Source: Microbispora rosea subsp. aerata (GTDB lineage Bacteria > Actinomycetota > Actinomycetes > Streptosporangiales > Streptosporangiaceae). From it: a stretch of DNA of 64,000 bases. The notes under the pieces are model-generated. The model worked only from the letters and a program-made list of their open reading frames with translations. It had not been told where the DNA came from and ran no database searches. The DNA is taken from positions 92,234 through 156,233 of the forward strand of contig NZ_BMPY01000004.1 of NCBI RefSeq assembly GCF_014647835.1. The letters are read 5' to 3'. This document shows, one piece after another, positions 32,801 to 42,322 of this stretch (positions within the stretch are counted from its first letter, which is position 1; each line of letters opens with the position of its first letter). The translations under genes and the position numbers were made by a program.

Positions 32801-33941
32801 CGCGCCGGGCGCGCTCGACGACGTGCCCGATGACCGCCGCCACCCGGTCGACGTCCTCTTCCACCGAGGTGTGCCCGAGGGTGAAGCGCAGCGAGCCGCG
32901 GGCGCGCACGCCGTCTTGGCCCATCGCCAGCAGCACGTGGGACGGCTGGGCCACCCCGGCCGAGCAGGCCGAGCCGGTGGAGCACTCCACGCCCTTGGCG
33001 TCGAGAAGCATGAGCAGGGCGTCGCCCTCGCACCCCGGGAACGAGAAGTGCGCGTTCCCCGGCAGCCGGTTGACCGGGTCGCCGTTCAGCACCACGTCGG
33101 GCACGGCCCGCCGTACGCGCTCGATGAGGTCGTCGCGGAGCGCCGACAGCCGCACGGCCGTCTCGGGCTGCCGCGCGACGGCCGTCTCGATCGCCGCCGC
33201 GAACCCGGCGATGGCCGGGGTGTCGAGTGTGCCGGAGCGGATGTCGCGTTCCTGCCCGCCGCCGTGCAGGACCGGCACCGGATCGACGCCGCGGGCCAGC
33301 AGCAGCGCTCCCACGCCCACGGGACCGCCGACCTTGTGACCGGACACGGTCATGGCGTCCACGCCGGACTCGGCGAAGGAGACCGGAAGCTGCCCCACCG
33401 CCTGCACCGCGTCGGTGTGGAAGGGGATGCCGTACTCGTGCGCGATGGCCGCCAGCACGCGCACCGGCTGCACGGTGCCCACCTCGTTGTTGGCCCACAT
33501 GACGCTCACCAGCGCGACGTCGTCGGGGTCGCGGGAGATGGCCTCGCGCAGCGTCTCCGGATGCACCCGGCCCTGCGCGTCCACCTCCAGCAGCTCGACC
33601 CGCGCGCCGTGGTGGTCGCCGAGCCAGTAGGCGGGGTCGAGGGCCGCGTGGTGCTCGACCGCGCTGATCAGGATCCTGGGCCGTTTCCTCGCCCAGTAGA
33701 GGCCCTTGATGGCGAGGTTGTCCGCCTCGGTGCCGCCGGCCGTGAACACGACCTCGCTCGGGCGGGCGCCGAGCGCGCCGGCGATCGTCTCGCGCGACTC
33801 CTCGACGACCCGGCGGGCACGGCGGCCGGCCGCGTGCAGGGACGAAGGGTTGCCGACCTGCCCGAGCTGGGCGGTCATCGCCTGGATCGCCTCGGGCAGC
33901 ATCGGCGTGGTCGAGGCATGATCCAGATACGCAGCTCCCAC
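32787..33941 (-). CDS. Cysteine desulfurase (IscS/NifS type)
   Basis: 384 residues from the GTG at 33941, preceded by GGGAGG; the frame extends 24 codons upstream without homology. The PLP enzyme removes sulfur from cysteine as a persulfide. The opening [11 protein letters not shown], the PLP-binding region [12 protein letters not shown], the His in SAVEHHAAL, the PLP Lys in [12 protein letters not shown] and the active-site Cys in STGSACSAG are all present. Location next to mnmA suggests that it feeds tRNA 2-thiolation, and perhaps Fe-S assembly. The last codons and stop lie in a 15-bp tandem repeat. Confidence 0.93.
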   Translation of the reverse strand: MGAAYLDHASTTPMLPEAIQAMTAQLGQVGNPSSLHAAGRRARRVVEESRETIAGALGARPSEVVFTAGGTEADNLAIKGLYWARKRPRILISAVEHHAALDPAYWLGDHHGARVELLEVDAQGRVHPETLREAISRDPDDVALVSVMWANNEVGTVQPVRVLAAIAHEYGIPFHTDAVQAVGQLPVSFAESGVDAMTVSGHKVGGPVGVGALLLARGVDPVPVLHGGGQERDIRSGTLDTPAIAGFAAAIETAVARQPETAVRLSALRDDLIERVRRAVPDVVLNGDPVNRLPGNAHFSFPGCEGDALLMLLDAKGVECSTGSACSAGVAQPSHVLLAMGQDGVRARGSLRFTLGHTSVEEDVDRVAAVIGHVVERARRAGLS

Positions 33942-34017
33942 TACCCCTCCCTGACAGGTGTTCAGCCCACCAAGCGTATCCGGGCGGGCGGATAGCCCGA
34001 TATCGTGTCGCAACTAA

Positions 34018-34036
34018 ACCGTCCAGACGGTACAGT
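34018..34036 (+). promoter_or_regulatory. Palindromic operator overlapping the tetR -10 box
   Basis: The perfect palindrome ACCGTCCAGACGGT (34018-34031) ends on the first base of TACAGT (34031-34036), a good -10 box. The tetR ATG is 7 bases past it, so the transcript is probably leaderless. The position suggests autorepression by the adjacent TetR protein. Confidence 0.55.
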
Positions 34037-34043
34037 GGACAGC

Positions 34044-34535
34044 ATGAGGAGGGACGAGCTACTGGACGCGGCGGAAAGCCTGCTCCAGGACCAGGGCGCC
34101 CAGGCCCTGACCCTGGCGGCGGTGGCCGAGCGCGCCGGCGTCAGCAAGGGCGGCCTCCTCTATCACTTCTCAAGCAAGGAAGCGCTCGTCAAAGGCATGA
34201 TCGAGCGCCTGATCGCCGACTTCGACGCGCTGATCGAGGCGCAGTCGGAGAGCACCTACACCCGGGCGTACGTCGCGGCGACGTTTGAAGCCGTGGAGAG
34301 CGGCAGACTGCGACGATGGGCCGTGGTCACGGGCGCGGCCGGCGATCCCGAACTGCTCGCGCCGCTGCGCGGGGCGATGGCCCGCTGGATGCGGCAGGGC
34401 CTGGACGACGAACCCGACCCCCTGGCCTCCCAGGTCGTACGGCTGGCCTGTGAGGGCGTGTGGGAGGTCGCCACGCACTGCGCGGCGATCATCGACTACG
34501 ACGCGATCCGCGCCAGACTGCTCGCCCTGCTGTAG
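34044..34535 (+). CDS. TetR-family transcriptional regulator
   Basis: 163 residues from the ATG at 34044 (MRRDELLDAAESLL), without a ribosome-binding site and at the expected transcription start. The N-terminal helix-turn-helix is clear (LTLAAVAERAGVSKGGLLYHFSSKEALVKGM, read in parts: AAVAERAGVSKG then LLYHFSSKEAL). The C-terminal part resembles TetR_C regulators that control multidrug or metabolite exporters. It is followed after 138 bases by an MFS transporter gene on the same strand, probably its target. The palindrome over its own promoter is a candidate binding site. The ligand is unknown. Its start is about 100 bases from that of the divergent cysteine desulfurase. Confidence 0.88.
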   Translation: MRRDELLDAAESLLQDQGAQALTLAAVAERAGVSKGGLLYHFSSKEALVKGMIERLIADFDALIEAQSESTYTRAYVAATFEAVESGRLRRWAVVTGAAGDPELLAPLRGAMARWMRQGLDDEPDPLASQVVRLACEGVWEVATHCAAIIDYDAIRARLLALL

Positions 34536-34673
34536 CGCGCTTGCTGTAAGCCGCCGACTCATCTCTGGTGGTCGCCCTTCCTTCCGGCCATGCCGTGGCA
34601 GGGCGACCTGTTGGTGTCTGCCCGTCGATCCGGGCCCGGAAACCCACTCCACTCACCTGGAAAGGATGCTGTG

Positions 34674-35891
34674 ATGACCCGCGCTTTGAGGAAGGCCCGT
34701 CACGGGGCAGTCCTCACCTTTGTCCTGGCCGGCCTGATGTGTGGAACGTTCACCGTGCGCCTCCCCGCTCTGGCCGAGCGGCTCCGCCTGCCGGAGTCGT
34801 CGGTCGGGCTCACCCTGCTCAGCTGGAGCGTCGGCGCGCTGCTGTCCATGCAGCTCATGCGTGTCGTTCTGACCAGGGTCGGCAGCCGCGCCGTGCTGCG
34901 CGCGGCCGCTCCCCTGTGCGCGGCGTCACTGGTCCTCATCGCGGTCGCGCCGTCCTTCCCGGCGCTGGCCGCGGCCGCGGTGCTGTTCGGCATGGCGTTC
35001 GGCGCGGTCGACGTCGGCATGAACGCCCAGGGCTCCACCGTCGAGCGCGCGTACGGCCGGCCGGTCATGAGCGGCATGCACGCGGGATGGTGCGTCGGCG
35101 CGATCTCGGCGGGCCTGGTGGGCACGGCGGCCATCGCCCTGGGCCTGTCCCTCACCGCCCACATCCTGGTCGTCGCCCTGGTGTCGGCGCCGGCGGCGCT
35201 CGCCCTCAGCCGCATGCACCTGCCCGACCCCACGCCGGAGACCGGCGAGGCGGGCCAGGCGCCGGCGCGCTCCCGGCGCAGGCTGCCCGGGGTCGTCTAC
35301 CTGCTCGGCGCGGTCACCTTCGCCGCGTTCATGGTGGAGGGCGTCGTCGCCGACTGGAACGGCCTGTATCTACACGGCACGCTGCACGCCTCCGAGGCGG
35401 TCGCCGCGCTCGGCTACCCGGTGTTCGAGGCGGGGATGCTGGTCGCCCGGCTGGCCGGCGACCGGATGCGCGGCCGTTACGGGGCCCGCGGGTTGATCAC
35501 GTTCTCCGGCGCCGCCACCGCGCTCGCGTTCCTCGCGGTCATCGCCGCGCCGGTGACCGCGGCGGCCGTGGCCGGGCTGTTCTTCATCGGGCTGTCGGTG
35601 GCGACGATCTCGCCGATGGCGCTGTCGCTGGCGGGCAGCGCGACGTCCGAACCCGGCCCGGCGATCGCGCAGGCGAGCGCGATGGGCTACGCGGGCCTGC
35701 TGCTCGGGCCGGTGGTGGTCGGCTTCCTGGCCGGCGCGGCGTCGCTGCGGGCCGCGATGGGCGTGGCGGTCGTCCTCGGCGTCGCCATCGCCGTGGCCGC
35801 CCGGCTGCTCCCCGCGTCCCGTACGGAGATCATCCCGCTGCCGGTCAGGGCGGCGGGCGACGAGGAGGTCCGCATCCGCGCGGCCGCCTGA
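34674..35891 (+). CDS. MFS transporter (YbjJ-like)
   Basis: 405 residues, with about 12 hydrophobic helices. The ATG at 34674 follows GGAAAGG; a GTG codon directly before it (34671) is an alternative. Features shared with YbjJ/FucP-related carriers include [10 protein letters not shown] near the N-terminus, [15 protein letters not shown] in helix 4-5 and the central loop before [15 protein letters not shown]. Substrates of this group are poorly known and may be sugars or drugs. The TetR gene upstream probably regulates it. No further gene follows on the strand, and a hairpin lies 22 bases after the stop. Confidence 0.85.
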   Translation: MTRALRKARHGAVLTFVLAGLMCGTFTVRLPALAERLRLPESSVGLTLLSWSVGALLSMQLMRVVLTRVGSRAVLRAAAPLCAASLVLIAVAPSFPALAAAAVLFGMAFGAVDVGMNAQGSTVERAYGRPVMSGMHAGWCVGAISAGLVGTAAIALGLSLTAHILVVALVSAPAALALSRMHLPDPTPETGEAGQAPARSRRRLPGVVYLLGAVTFAAFMVEGVVADWNGLYLHGTLHASEAVAALGYPVFEAGMLVARLAGDRMRGRYGARGLITFSGAATALAFLAVIAAPVTAAAVAGLFFIGLSVATISPMALSLAGSATSEPGPAIAQASAMGYAGLLLGPVVVGFLAGAASLRAAMGVAVVLGVAIAVAARLLPASRTEIIPLPVRAAGDEEVRIRAAA

Positions 35892-35913
35892 CGCCCTGCG
35901 GCGTCCCGGCCCG

Positions 35914-35935
35914 GCCCGCCGGAAACCCGGCGGGC
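35914..35935 (+). terminator. Hairpin terminator after the MFS gene
   Basis: GCCCGCCGG (35914-35922) and CCGGCGGGC (35927-35935) form a 9-bp stem with a 4-base loop, 22 bases after the stop codon. Confidence 0.6.
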
Positions 35936-36004
35936 ACCGAGCGGACCGCCGTCTTCGGCCGGGCGTCACCCACGGCGGGCGGCCCGGCGGTCTCGATCGG
36001 CTCC

Positions 36005-36038
36005 CGGCCCGTGCCGCGCGCGCACGCGGCACGGGCCG
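36005..36038 (-). terminator. Hairpin terminator after etfA
   Basis: A perfect 14-bp stem, CGGCCCGTGCCGCG (36005-36018) and CGCGGCACGGGCCG (36025-36038), with a 6-base loop, 6 bases beyond the etfA stop codon on the minus strand. Confidence 0.75.
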
Positions 36039-36044
36039 AGCCCG

Positions 36045-36998
36045 TCACTTGCGCTTTTCGATCTCCTCGGTGAGCTGCGGGACGACCTGGAACAGGTCGC
36101 CCACGACACCGAAGTCGGCGATCTCGAACAGCGGCGCCTCGGGATCCTTGTTGATCACGACGATGGTCTTGGACGTCTGCATGCCGGCCCGGTGCTGGAT
36201 GGCGCCGGAGATGCCGGCCGCGATGTAGAGCTGCGGCGACACGGTCTTACCCGTCTGCCCGACCTGGAACTGGTGCGGATACCAGCCCGCGTCGGTCGCG
36301 GCGCGCGAGGCGCCCACGGCCGCGCCGAGCGCGTCGGCGAGCTTCTCGATGATCGCGAAGTTCTCGCCCGAGCCGACGCCACGGCCGCCGGAGACCACGA
36401 TCGCGGCCTCGGTCAGCTCCGGACGGGCGCCCTTCTCCTGGACGACCCGCTCGACGATCTTGGCCGCGCGGGCGGAGTCCGACAGCGCGACCTCCACCTT
36501 CTCCTCGGCGCCGGCCGCGGGGGCGGCGACGGGGGCGGTGCTGTTGGGCCGGACCGTGATGATCGGGGTGCCCTTGGTCACGCGGCTGCGGACGTTGACG
36601 CCGCCGCCGAAGATGGACTGCTCGGCGATGAAGCCCTCGCCGACGCCCACCGCGTCCGAGATCACGCCGGAGTCGGTCTTGATCGCCAGGCGGCCGGCGA
36701 TCTCCTTGCCCTCGCCGGTCGCGGCGACGAAGACCGCAGCCGGGGAGCGCTCGGCCACCAGGTGCGCCAGCACCTCGGCCTTGGGCGCGACCACGTAGTC
36801 GGCGATCTCGTCGGCCGCCGCCACGTAGATCTTCTCGGCGCCGTACTCGGCGAGCTTGGCCTTCGCGGCGTCGGAGTAGCCGGGGCCGGCCCACACGGCG
36901 GCCGGCGCGCCCAGCGACCGGGCCAGGGTCAGCAGTTCGAGGGTGACCTTCTTGACATCGCCGTCGACGTGCTCGACGAGAACCAGAATCTCACTCAT
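36045..36998 (-). CDS. etfA: Electron transfer flavoprotein alpha subunit
   Basis: 317 residues from the ATG at 36998 ([19 protein letters not shown]). It binds FAD and, with EtfB, carries electrons from acyl-CoA and other dehydrogenases to the respiratory chain. The C-terminal FAD domain has [50 protein letters not shown] and [16 protein letters not shown], all conserved. It lies 10 bases after etfB in a two-gene operon that ends with a strong hairpin. The enzyme is expected to be soluble in the cytoplasm. Confidence 0.96.
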   Translation of the reverse strand: MSEILVLVEHVDGDVKKVTLELLTLARSLGAPAAVWAGPGYSDAAKAKLAEYGAEKIYVAAADEIADYVVAPKAEVLAHLVAERSPAAVFVAATGEGKEIAGRLAIKTDSGVISDAVGVGEGFIAEQSIFGGGVNVRSRVTKGTPIITVRPNSTAPVAAPAAGAEEKVEVALSDSARAAKIVERVVQEKGARPELTEAAIVVSGGRGVGSGENFAIIEKLADALGAAVGASRAATDAGWYPHQFQVGQTGKTVSPQLYIAAGISGAIQHRAGMQTSKTIVVINKDPEAPLFEIADFGVVGDLFQVVPQLTEEIEKRK

Positions 36999-37008
36999 CA
37001 CGGGCCCC

Positions 37009-37788
37009 TCAGATGAACTTCTTCGACGCGAGGAACTCGGCGGCCTTGACCCCGCCGTCGCCCTCATCCTTGATCACGGTGCCCGCGGCACGCGGCGGGG
37101 CGGCGGCGAACTCGACGACCTCGCTCCAGGAGTTCGCCAGGCCCACCTGGTCGGCGGAGATCTCGGCGTCGGCGACACCGAGGGTCTCGACCGGCTTCTT
37201 CTTGGCGGCCATGATGCCCTTGAACGACGGGTAACGCGGCTCGTTGATCTTCTCGACCACCGACACGACGGCGGGCAGCGACGCCTCGACCTTGTCGTAG
37301 CCGTAGTCGGTGACCCGCTCGATGCGGATGGAGGTGCCCTCGACCTCGACCTTGCTGGCGAGCGTGAGCTGCGGGGCGCCCAGCCGCTCGGCCAGCATCG
37401 CGGCGAGCATGCCGGTGCGGGCGTCGGTCGACTCGGAACCCAGGATGACCAGGTCGAACCCGATCTTCTTCAGGGCCTGCGCGATGGCGTGGGAGGTGCC
37501 GAGGGCGTCCGAGCCGTGCAGGGCGTCGTCGTGCAGGTGCACCGCCTTGTCGGCGCCCATCGCCAGGGCCTTGCGGATGGTCTCGGTCGCCTTGGCGGGG
37601 CCCATGCTGAGCACGGTGACCTCGCCCCCATGGGCCTCCTTGAGCCGCAGCGCCTCCTCGACCGCGTACTCGTCGAGCTCGTTCACGACGCCGTCGGCGG
37701 CGTCGCGGTCGAGCGTCTTGTCATCGGACCTCAGCTTGCGCTCGGTCGCCGTGTCGGGGACCTGCTTCACGCAGACGACGATGTTCAT
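37009..37788 (-). CDS. etfB: Electron transfer flavoprotein beta subunit
   Basis: 259 residues from the ATG at 37788 (MNIVVCVKQVPDTATERKL), the usual opening; in-frame codons upstream are not homologous. EtfB binds AMP and contacts the dehydrogenase partners. The segments DRDAADGVVNELDEYAVEEA, ALAMGADKAVHLHDD and GSESTDARTGMLAAMLAERLG (given here in full only up to TDARTGML) are family-typical, as is the C-terminal recognition loop MAAKKKPVETL. It is the first gene of etfB-etfA. The 352-bp region upstream holds its promoter and a small palindrome. Confidence 0.94.
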   Translation of the reverse strand: MNIVVCVKQVPDTATERKLRSDDKTLDRDAADGVVNELDEYAVEEALRLKEAHGGEVTVLSMGPAKATETIRKALAMGADKAVHLHDDALHGSDALGTSHAIAQALKKIGFDLVILGSESTDARTGMLAAMLAERLGAPQLTLASKVEVEGTSIRIERVTDYGYDKVEASLPAVVSVVEKINEPRYPSFKGIMAAKKKPVETLGVADAEISADQVGLANSWSEVVEFAAAPPRAAGTVIKDEGDGGVKAAEFLASKKFI

Positions 37789-38140
37789 GGCCGGTGGCCG
37801 ACCTCCCCTTTCCGTACGGCTGACGCCGCGGTTCTCGGTACGTGGCGCGGGGGACGCGCACGTGATGCAAGACTGCCAGGTATTCAACGGGCGCGCCTGT
37901 GCGGGTGGCCCGGACGTCGAGACGACCCTGGTCCCCCCAGGCGTATGTTACCCATCGGTAGCTTAGGCGCAAACCTCCGGGCTTTTACGGCCGCGTCCTG
38001 CGGTAAAGCAATGCCCAGGACCCGGTCACGCCCACCTTCACCCTACCGAACTATGTTCCGGAAGCCTCGGGCGGGTCCCCCGACTGGAATACCGACGGCC
38101 GCCGTCGCCCACACCGGGCCCGCGTCGCTTAGCGCCCTCG
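37789..38140. other. 352-bp intergenic region between divergent etfB and the DUF8094-like gene
   Basis: It must carry promoters for both directions. The palindrome TACCCATCGGTA (37949-37960, two 4-base arms round CATC) lies about 160 bases before the etfB start and resembles the half-sites of TetR-type fatty-acid regulators, but the match is short. The part from 37940 to 38060 is less GC-rich. No coding frame is supported. Confidence 0.3.
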
Positions 38141-38929
38141 ATGTCCCGATATGTTGGCACCGCCACCGCCACCGCCGCGACCGGGCTGACCGCCGCCCAG
38201 GCGAGGCGGGCCATGCGGCGGTGGGTGAGCCTGTACAACGCGACCCTCCGCAAGCCCAAATGGTGGAGGCGCAACGCCCTGCTCGACGCGTTGTTCGTCG
38301 AGGCGGCCCTGCACGAGGGCGTGCTCGAACGCAACCACGAGCTTTCCGGGTCGAAGCCGGGGCACAAGCCGATCGTCGTGACCGGCACCCCCACGATCTA
38401 TCTGCCCAGGCCGGAGCGCCAGCCGCCGGTCGGCGAGTGGTTCATGGCGCAGGCGGTCTACAAGGACGCCAAGGGCCGTGCCCGCCCGCACGTGCTCGCG
38501 TTCTTCCGCGCCCCCGGGAAGCCTTTCAAGCTGGCCGTCGCGACCCCGCTCCACCGGGGCAAGCGGATGCCGCGGCCGCGGCTCGACGCCGACGGCTACG
38601 TCGCCGACATGGACGCCGACGTGGCCCGCGCCGTCGCCGGGGAATATCTGAACTTCTGGAACAACGAGAAGAAGGAGGGCGCCTCCGGCTACCGCCTGGC
38701 CAGGGACAGCTACAGCCGCAAGGTGTTCCCCCTCGTGTACAAGGGGGCGTACGTCGAGTTCGCCGGCCACGGCTCGGTCTTCGGTTTCCGCACCGTGGAC
38801 GGCGGCTCCTTCTTCCTGTTCGCCCTGGTCAACCATCCCCAGCACGTCAACCAGGTGCTGAGCGAGGCGCTCATGGTGCGCGCGGGCAGCAGGACCATCC
38901 AGGAGCTCGGCGGCAACTGGTTCTCCTAG
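38141..38929 (+). CDS. Hypothetical protein, DUF8094-like
   Basis: 262 residues. The segments LTAAQARRAMRRWVSLYNA, IYLPRPERQPPVGEWFMAQA, HVLAFFRAPGKPFKLAVATP and PRPRLDADGYVADMD recall an actinobacterial family of exported proteins (DUF8094). Those normally carry a lipoprotein or Sec signal; here none is visible from the ATG at 38141, no ribosome site precedes it, and the true start may differ. There are two conserved-looking aromatic clusters and no cysteines to speak of. It is convergent with the tandem kinases, 26 bases from the first. No function is known. Confidence 0.6.
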   Translation: MSRYVGTATATAATGLTAAQARRAMRRWVSLYNATLRKPKWWRRNALLDALFVEAALHEGVLERNHELSGSKPGHKPIVVTGTPTIYLPRPERQPPVGEWFMAQAVYKDAKGRARPHVLAFFRAPGKPFKLAVATPLHRGKRMPRPRLDADGYVADMDADVARAVAGEYLNFWNNEKKEGASGYRLARDSYSRKVFPLVYKGAYVEFAGHGSVFGFRTVDGGSFFLFALVNHPQHVNQVLSEALMVRAGSRTIQELGGNWFS

Positions 38930-38955
38930 CCCGCACCCGGCGCGGACGGCAGCGG

Positions 38956-40191
38956 TCAGCTCGCGAACACGAGCAGGATGAGCAGGAACAGGACGGTCCC
39001 CACGGCCATGAGAAGCGTCGTGGTGCTGAACAGCGTGCTGAGCAGCGCCCACACCGCGACCGCCCCGACGCCGCCCGCGAGATCCACCACGAGCCGCCGC
39101 CTGGACTTCCCCAGCAGCCCGAACCCCGCGTCGATCAGCAGGCCGATGCCGTACAGCACCAGCAGGAGAAGCGACACCTCGGGCAGGTTGGCCCGTGCCG
39201 CGGCGGCGAACAGGCCCACCACCACCGCCGAGCCGATCACCCAGCGGCGGTGCACCTTCTCCCGGTGCGCGGCGCGCGGGTCGTCCACCTCTCCCCGCCG
39301 GGTCTCGCGCGCGGGCCGGCTCCCGCGCCGATCGCCGGGCCGCCACTGCTGGGTGGGCGCGTCCGACAGCGCGTGCCGCACCGGCTCGATCCCGTCCAGC
39401 ACCGGCGCCGCCTCCTTCAGCAGCTCCGCCAGCTCGCCGGTCGCCGGACGCTCCGCGGGGTCGGCGCTCAGGCACCGCTCCACGATCGGGACGAGCCAGG
39501 CCGGCACGCCCGACAGGTCGGGCTCGCGATGGACCACCCGGTAGGCGATCGCCGCCGCCGGCCCGGTGCCGTACGGCTGCCGCCCCGACGCGGCGAAGGC
39601 CACCGTCGCGCCCCAGGCGAACACGTCGGCCTCGGGCCCGGCCTCCCGGCCTTCCAGCACCTCGGGGGCCAGATATCCCGGCGTGCCCACGACCGCGCCC
39701 GACGCGGTCACCGTCGCCGACTCCAGCGCGCAGGCGATGCCGAAGTCGATCACGTACGGCTCGCCCTCGGAGACGATCACGTTGGCCGGTTTGAGGTCGC
39801 GGTGGACGACGCCGGCCGCGTGAACGGACTCCAGCGCCTCCGCCAGCCCCACGGCGAGCCGCAGCAGATCGGCCCCGCCGACCGGCCCGTCCTTGGCGAC
39901 GACCGTGCTGAGCGGTCGGCCCTGCACATATCGGGTGACGATGTAGGGCCGCTCCCCCGACAGCGAGACGTCCAGCACCTCGGCGACGTGCATGCCGCGC
40001 ACCCGGCGCATCGTCTCCACCTCGCGGGCGAGGCGGGCGATCGCGAACCCGTCGGAGGCCACGTGGGGATGCAAGACCTTGACCGCGACCGTACGCCCGT
40101 CCGGGTCGAGCGCGAGGTGAACCTCCCCGAACCCTCCCGAGCCGAGCGTGGAGACCAGACGGTAAGGACCAAGCTGTTCCGGCGTGCCCAA
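38956..40191 (-). CDS. Membrane-bound Ser/Thr protein kinase (first of three in tandem)
   Basis: 411 residues. A complete Hanks-type kinase domain occupies about 1-265: glycine loop LGSGGFGEVHLA, catalytic-loop HRDLKPANVIV, VIDFGIA (DFG) and APEVLEG, with the ATP-binding Lys in VAVKVL. A charged linker (about 275-310) leads to three or four transmembrane helices at the C-terminus (GSAVVVGLFAAAARA to FLLILLVFAS). There are no PASTA or other extracellular sensor domains. It probably phosphorylates cytoplasmic proteins in response to a membrane signal. It is the last and shortest of three paralogues and starts 188 bases after the preceding one, which ends at 40380. Confidence 0.93.
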   Translation of the reverse strand: MGTPEQLGPYRLVSTLGSGGFGEVHLALDPDGRTVAVKVLHPHVASDGFAIARLAREVETMRRVRGMHVAEVLDVSLSGERPYIVTRYVQGRPLSTVVAKDGPVGGADLLRLAVGLAEALESVHAAGVVHRDLKPANVIVSEGEPYVIDFGIACALESATVTASGAVVGTPGYLAPEVLEGREAGPEADVFAWGATVAFAASGRQPYGTGPAAAIAYRVVHREPDLSGVPAWLVPIVERCLSADPAERPATGELAELLKEAAPVLDGIEPVRHALSDAPTQQWRPGDRRGSRPARETRRGEVDDPRAAHREKVHRRWVIGSAVVVGLFAAAARANLPEVSLLLLVLYGIGLLIDAGFGLLGKSRRRLVVDLAGGVGAVAVWALLSTLFSTTTLLMAVGTVLFLLILLVFAS

Positions 40192-40379
40192 ACTGTGCCT
40201 CCCGCTTCGCTCGTCGGGACGCTCTCATCCGAAGCTCGCGCCGCAGGCGCGCGTCGAACACTTCCCTCGCCGCTCGGAGTCGCTCGTCCCTCGCCTCACT
40301 CGCTCCTCAGTCCGGGCGCCGGCGAGCCCCCACTCCGGCTCGCTCGGCGCCTTTCGATCCACCGCCGCCGCGGGGCGGG

Positions 40380-42311
40380 TCAGGTCCAGAAGGTCAGGAA
40401 ACGCAGGCCGAGCCTGTCCATGAGGTCCCCGACCACGCCGCCGATCAGGTTGACGACCGTGTCCTGCCCCTTCTGCCGCAGCTCCGCGACGATGTGATCC
40501 ACCGCCACCGACGGCGGCCGCCAGGGCACCCACGAGGCGTCCGCCGACGTCGCCGTCATGATCGCGAACAGCGCGACCGTGCCGACCGCGATCGTCACGA
40601 TCATTCCCGCTCCGGGGCTTCGGATCACCGCGCTCAGCGTCCGGGACACGGCCTTGCGGGGAGCCTTCCCGCCCGGCAGCAGGAACAGCCCCGCCACGAA
40701 GGCGCCCGCCGCGTACGCCGCCGCGGGGTCGGGCCTGATCCCGCCGATGTAGTGGAACGCGCCCCACGCGCACATCGCGAACATCAGGGCCAGCGGCGCC
40801 TGGATGGCCGTCGCCAGCGCGGCCTTGATCAGCGCCCACGGCGTGCCGAGCACCGCGAGCAGCGGATCCGCCCCGCTGCTGCCGCGCGCGGCCCGCCGAT
40901 CGGCGAGATCGCCGAGCAGATACTGCCCCACCCGCAGGCACAGCGCCGCCACGACCGCGAACAGGCTCACCACGACGGGCAGCAGACAGGCCAGCGCCAC
41001 GAGCGTGGCCAGCAGCAGGGCCGCGAGCACCGGATGCGGAGCCCGGTAGGCGGGCCGCTTCGGCTCGGGCTCGTACCGCGCGGCCGGAGCCGCCGGCGGC
41101 GGCGCGACCCGGGGCTCCGGGTAGCCCGCCACCCTCTGGTCGGTGTACGGCTGGAACGGCGGCTGACTCGCGGGAGGCTGGTACGGCGGCGGGGGCGGCC
41201 CCGCCTGCCCGTACGGCCCGGCCTGCGGATGCGCCGGAGGCGGCGCGGACACCGGGCGCCGTTGCCTGGGCGCCCGCGGCTCCCGCCGGGGCCGCTCCGG
41301 CTCCACGTAGTTGACCGGCGGCAACAGGTCGGAGTAGCTGTCGTCGTCCGCCGGAAGGACGCTGGTGCGGCTTCCGTTGCCCTCGTTGGCCGGGCCGCCG
41401 CCCTTGCCGGGGCCGCCCGCCACCTCGTCGAGCACGCGGGTGCCGTCGAGGATCCGCGTTCCGCCGTCGCGCGCCCCCTCGTGCGCGGTGGTCTCCTGCA
41501 GCACGGTGACCGTGGGGTCGAGCGAACGGCTGAGCTTGAGCAGCGACGCGGCCGTGGGACGCGCCGCGGCGTCGGTGGCGAGGGCGAGGCGCAGCCACCC
41601 CCGCAGCCAGGCCGGCGCGAGGTCGATCTGCGCCTTGCCTTCGAGGATGTTGTAACAGACCGACTCGAACGTGCCCGAGCCGAACGGCGGCTTGCCGGTG
41701 GCCGCGAAGAACACCGTGGCCGCCAGGGCGTGCACGTCGGCGGCCTGGGTGATCTCGCTGTCCCGGATGATCTCGGGAGCGAGGTAGCCGGGAGTGCCGA
41801 CGAACATCCCCGTCTGGGTCAGCCGGGTGGCGTTGACCAGATGGGCGATGCCGAAGTCGATCACGAGCGGCTCGCCGTCCACGAGCATGACGTTGGCCGG
41901 CTTGAGGTCGCGGTGGACGACGTCGGCGGCGTGGATGGCGACCAGCGCCTCGCACAGGCCCACCGCGAGCCGGATCACCCCGTCGTCGCTGAGCGGGCCG
42001 TCCTCGAGCACCGTCTGCTCTAAGGTCCGGCCGGGGGCGTACCGCGTCACGATGTAGGGCGCGGAGCCGATCAGGTCGGCGTCGAGGACCTCGGCGACGC
42101 GCTTGCTGCGCACCCGCCGCATGGTCTCGACCTCGCGGGTGAGCCGGTCGCGGGCCTTGAGGTCGGAGGCGACGTGCGGGTGCAGGACCTTGACCGCGAC
42201 CTCGCGCCCCTCCGCGTCCAGGCCGAGGTGGACCACTCCCATGCCGCCCTCGCCGAGCTGCCGCAGCAGCCGGTAGGGCCCGATCCTCTCCGGAGCCTCA
42301 GTAGCCGACAT
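40380..42311 (-). CDS. Membrane-bound Ser/Thr protein kinase (second of three in tandem)
   Basis: 643 residues from the ATG at 42311, which has GGGGGA 6 bases upstream. A GTG at 42326 overlapping the stop of the upstream kinase (GTGA) is the alternative start, so coupling is possible either way. The kinase domain (about 1-260) has LGEGGMGVVHLG, HRDLKPANVML, VIDFGIA and APEIIRD. A long Pro-rich, disordered linker follows (about 290-400, with PPPPYQPPAS and ASQPPFQPY). Five or six hydrophobic helices come next (about 410-600), and a short hydrophilic tail ends the protein. The membrane part differs from that of its neighbours. Signal and targets are unknown. Confidence 0.92.
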   Translation of the reverse strand: MSATEAPERIGPYRLLRQLGEGGMGVVHLGLDAEGREVAVKVLHPHVASDLKARDRLTREVETMRRVRSKRVAEVLDADLIGSAPYIVTRYAPGRTLEQTVLEDGPLSDDGVIRLAVGLCEALVAIHAADVVHRDLKPANVMLVDGEPLVIDFGIAHLVNATRLTQTGMFVGTPGYLAPEIIRDSEITQAADVHALAATVFFAATGKPPFGSGTFESVCYNILEGKAQIDLAPAWLRGWLRLALATDAAARPTAASLLKLSRSLDPTVTVLQETTAHEGARDGGTRILDGTRVLDEVAGGPGKGGGPANEGNGSRTSVLPADDDSYSDLLPPVNYVEPERPRREPRAPRQRRPVSAPPPAHPQAGPYGQAGPPPPPYQPPASQPPFQPYTDQRVAGYPEPRVAPPPAAPAARYEPEPKRPAYRAPHPVLAALLLATLVALACLLPVVVSLFAVVAALCLRVGQYLLGDLADRRAARGSSGADPLLAVLGTPWALIKAALATAIQAPLALMFAMCAWGAFHYIGGIRPDPAAAYAAGAFVAGLFLLPGGKAPRKAVSRTLSAVIRSPGAGMIVTIAVGTVALFAIMTATSADASWVPWRPPSVAVDHIVAELRQKGQDTVVNLIGGVVGDLMDRLGLRFLTFWT

Positions 42312-42322
42312 GTCGTCCCCCG

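Noticed and set aside
36943-40497. An 1184-codon plus-strand frame across etfB, the DUF8094-like gene and a kinase
   Set aside because: It covers three real genes in other frames, and its composition is that of a shadow frame with no domain or ribosome site.
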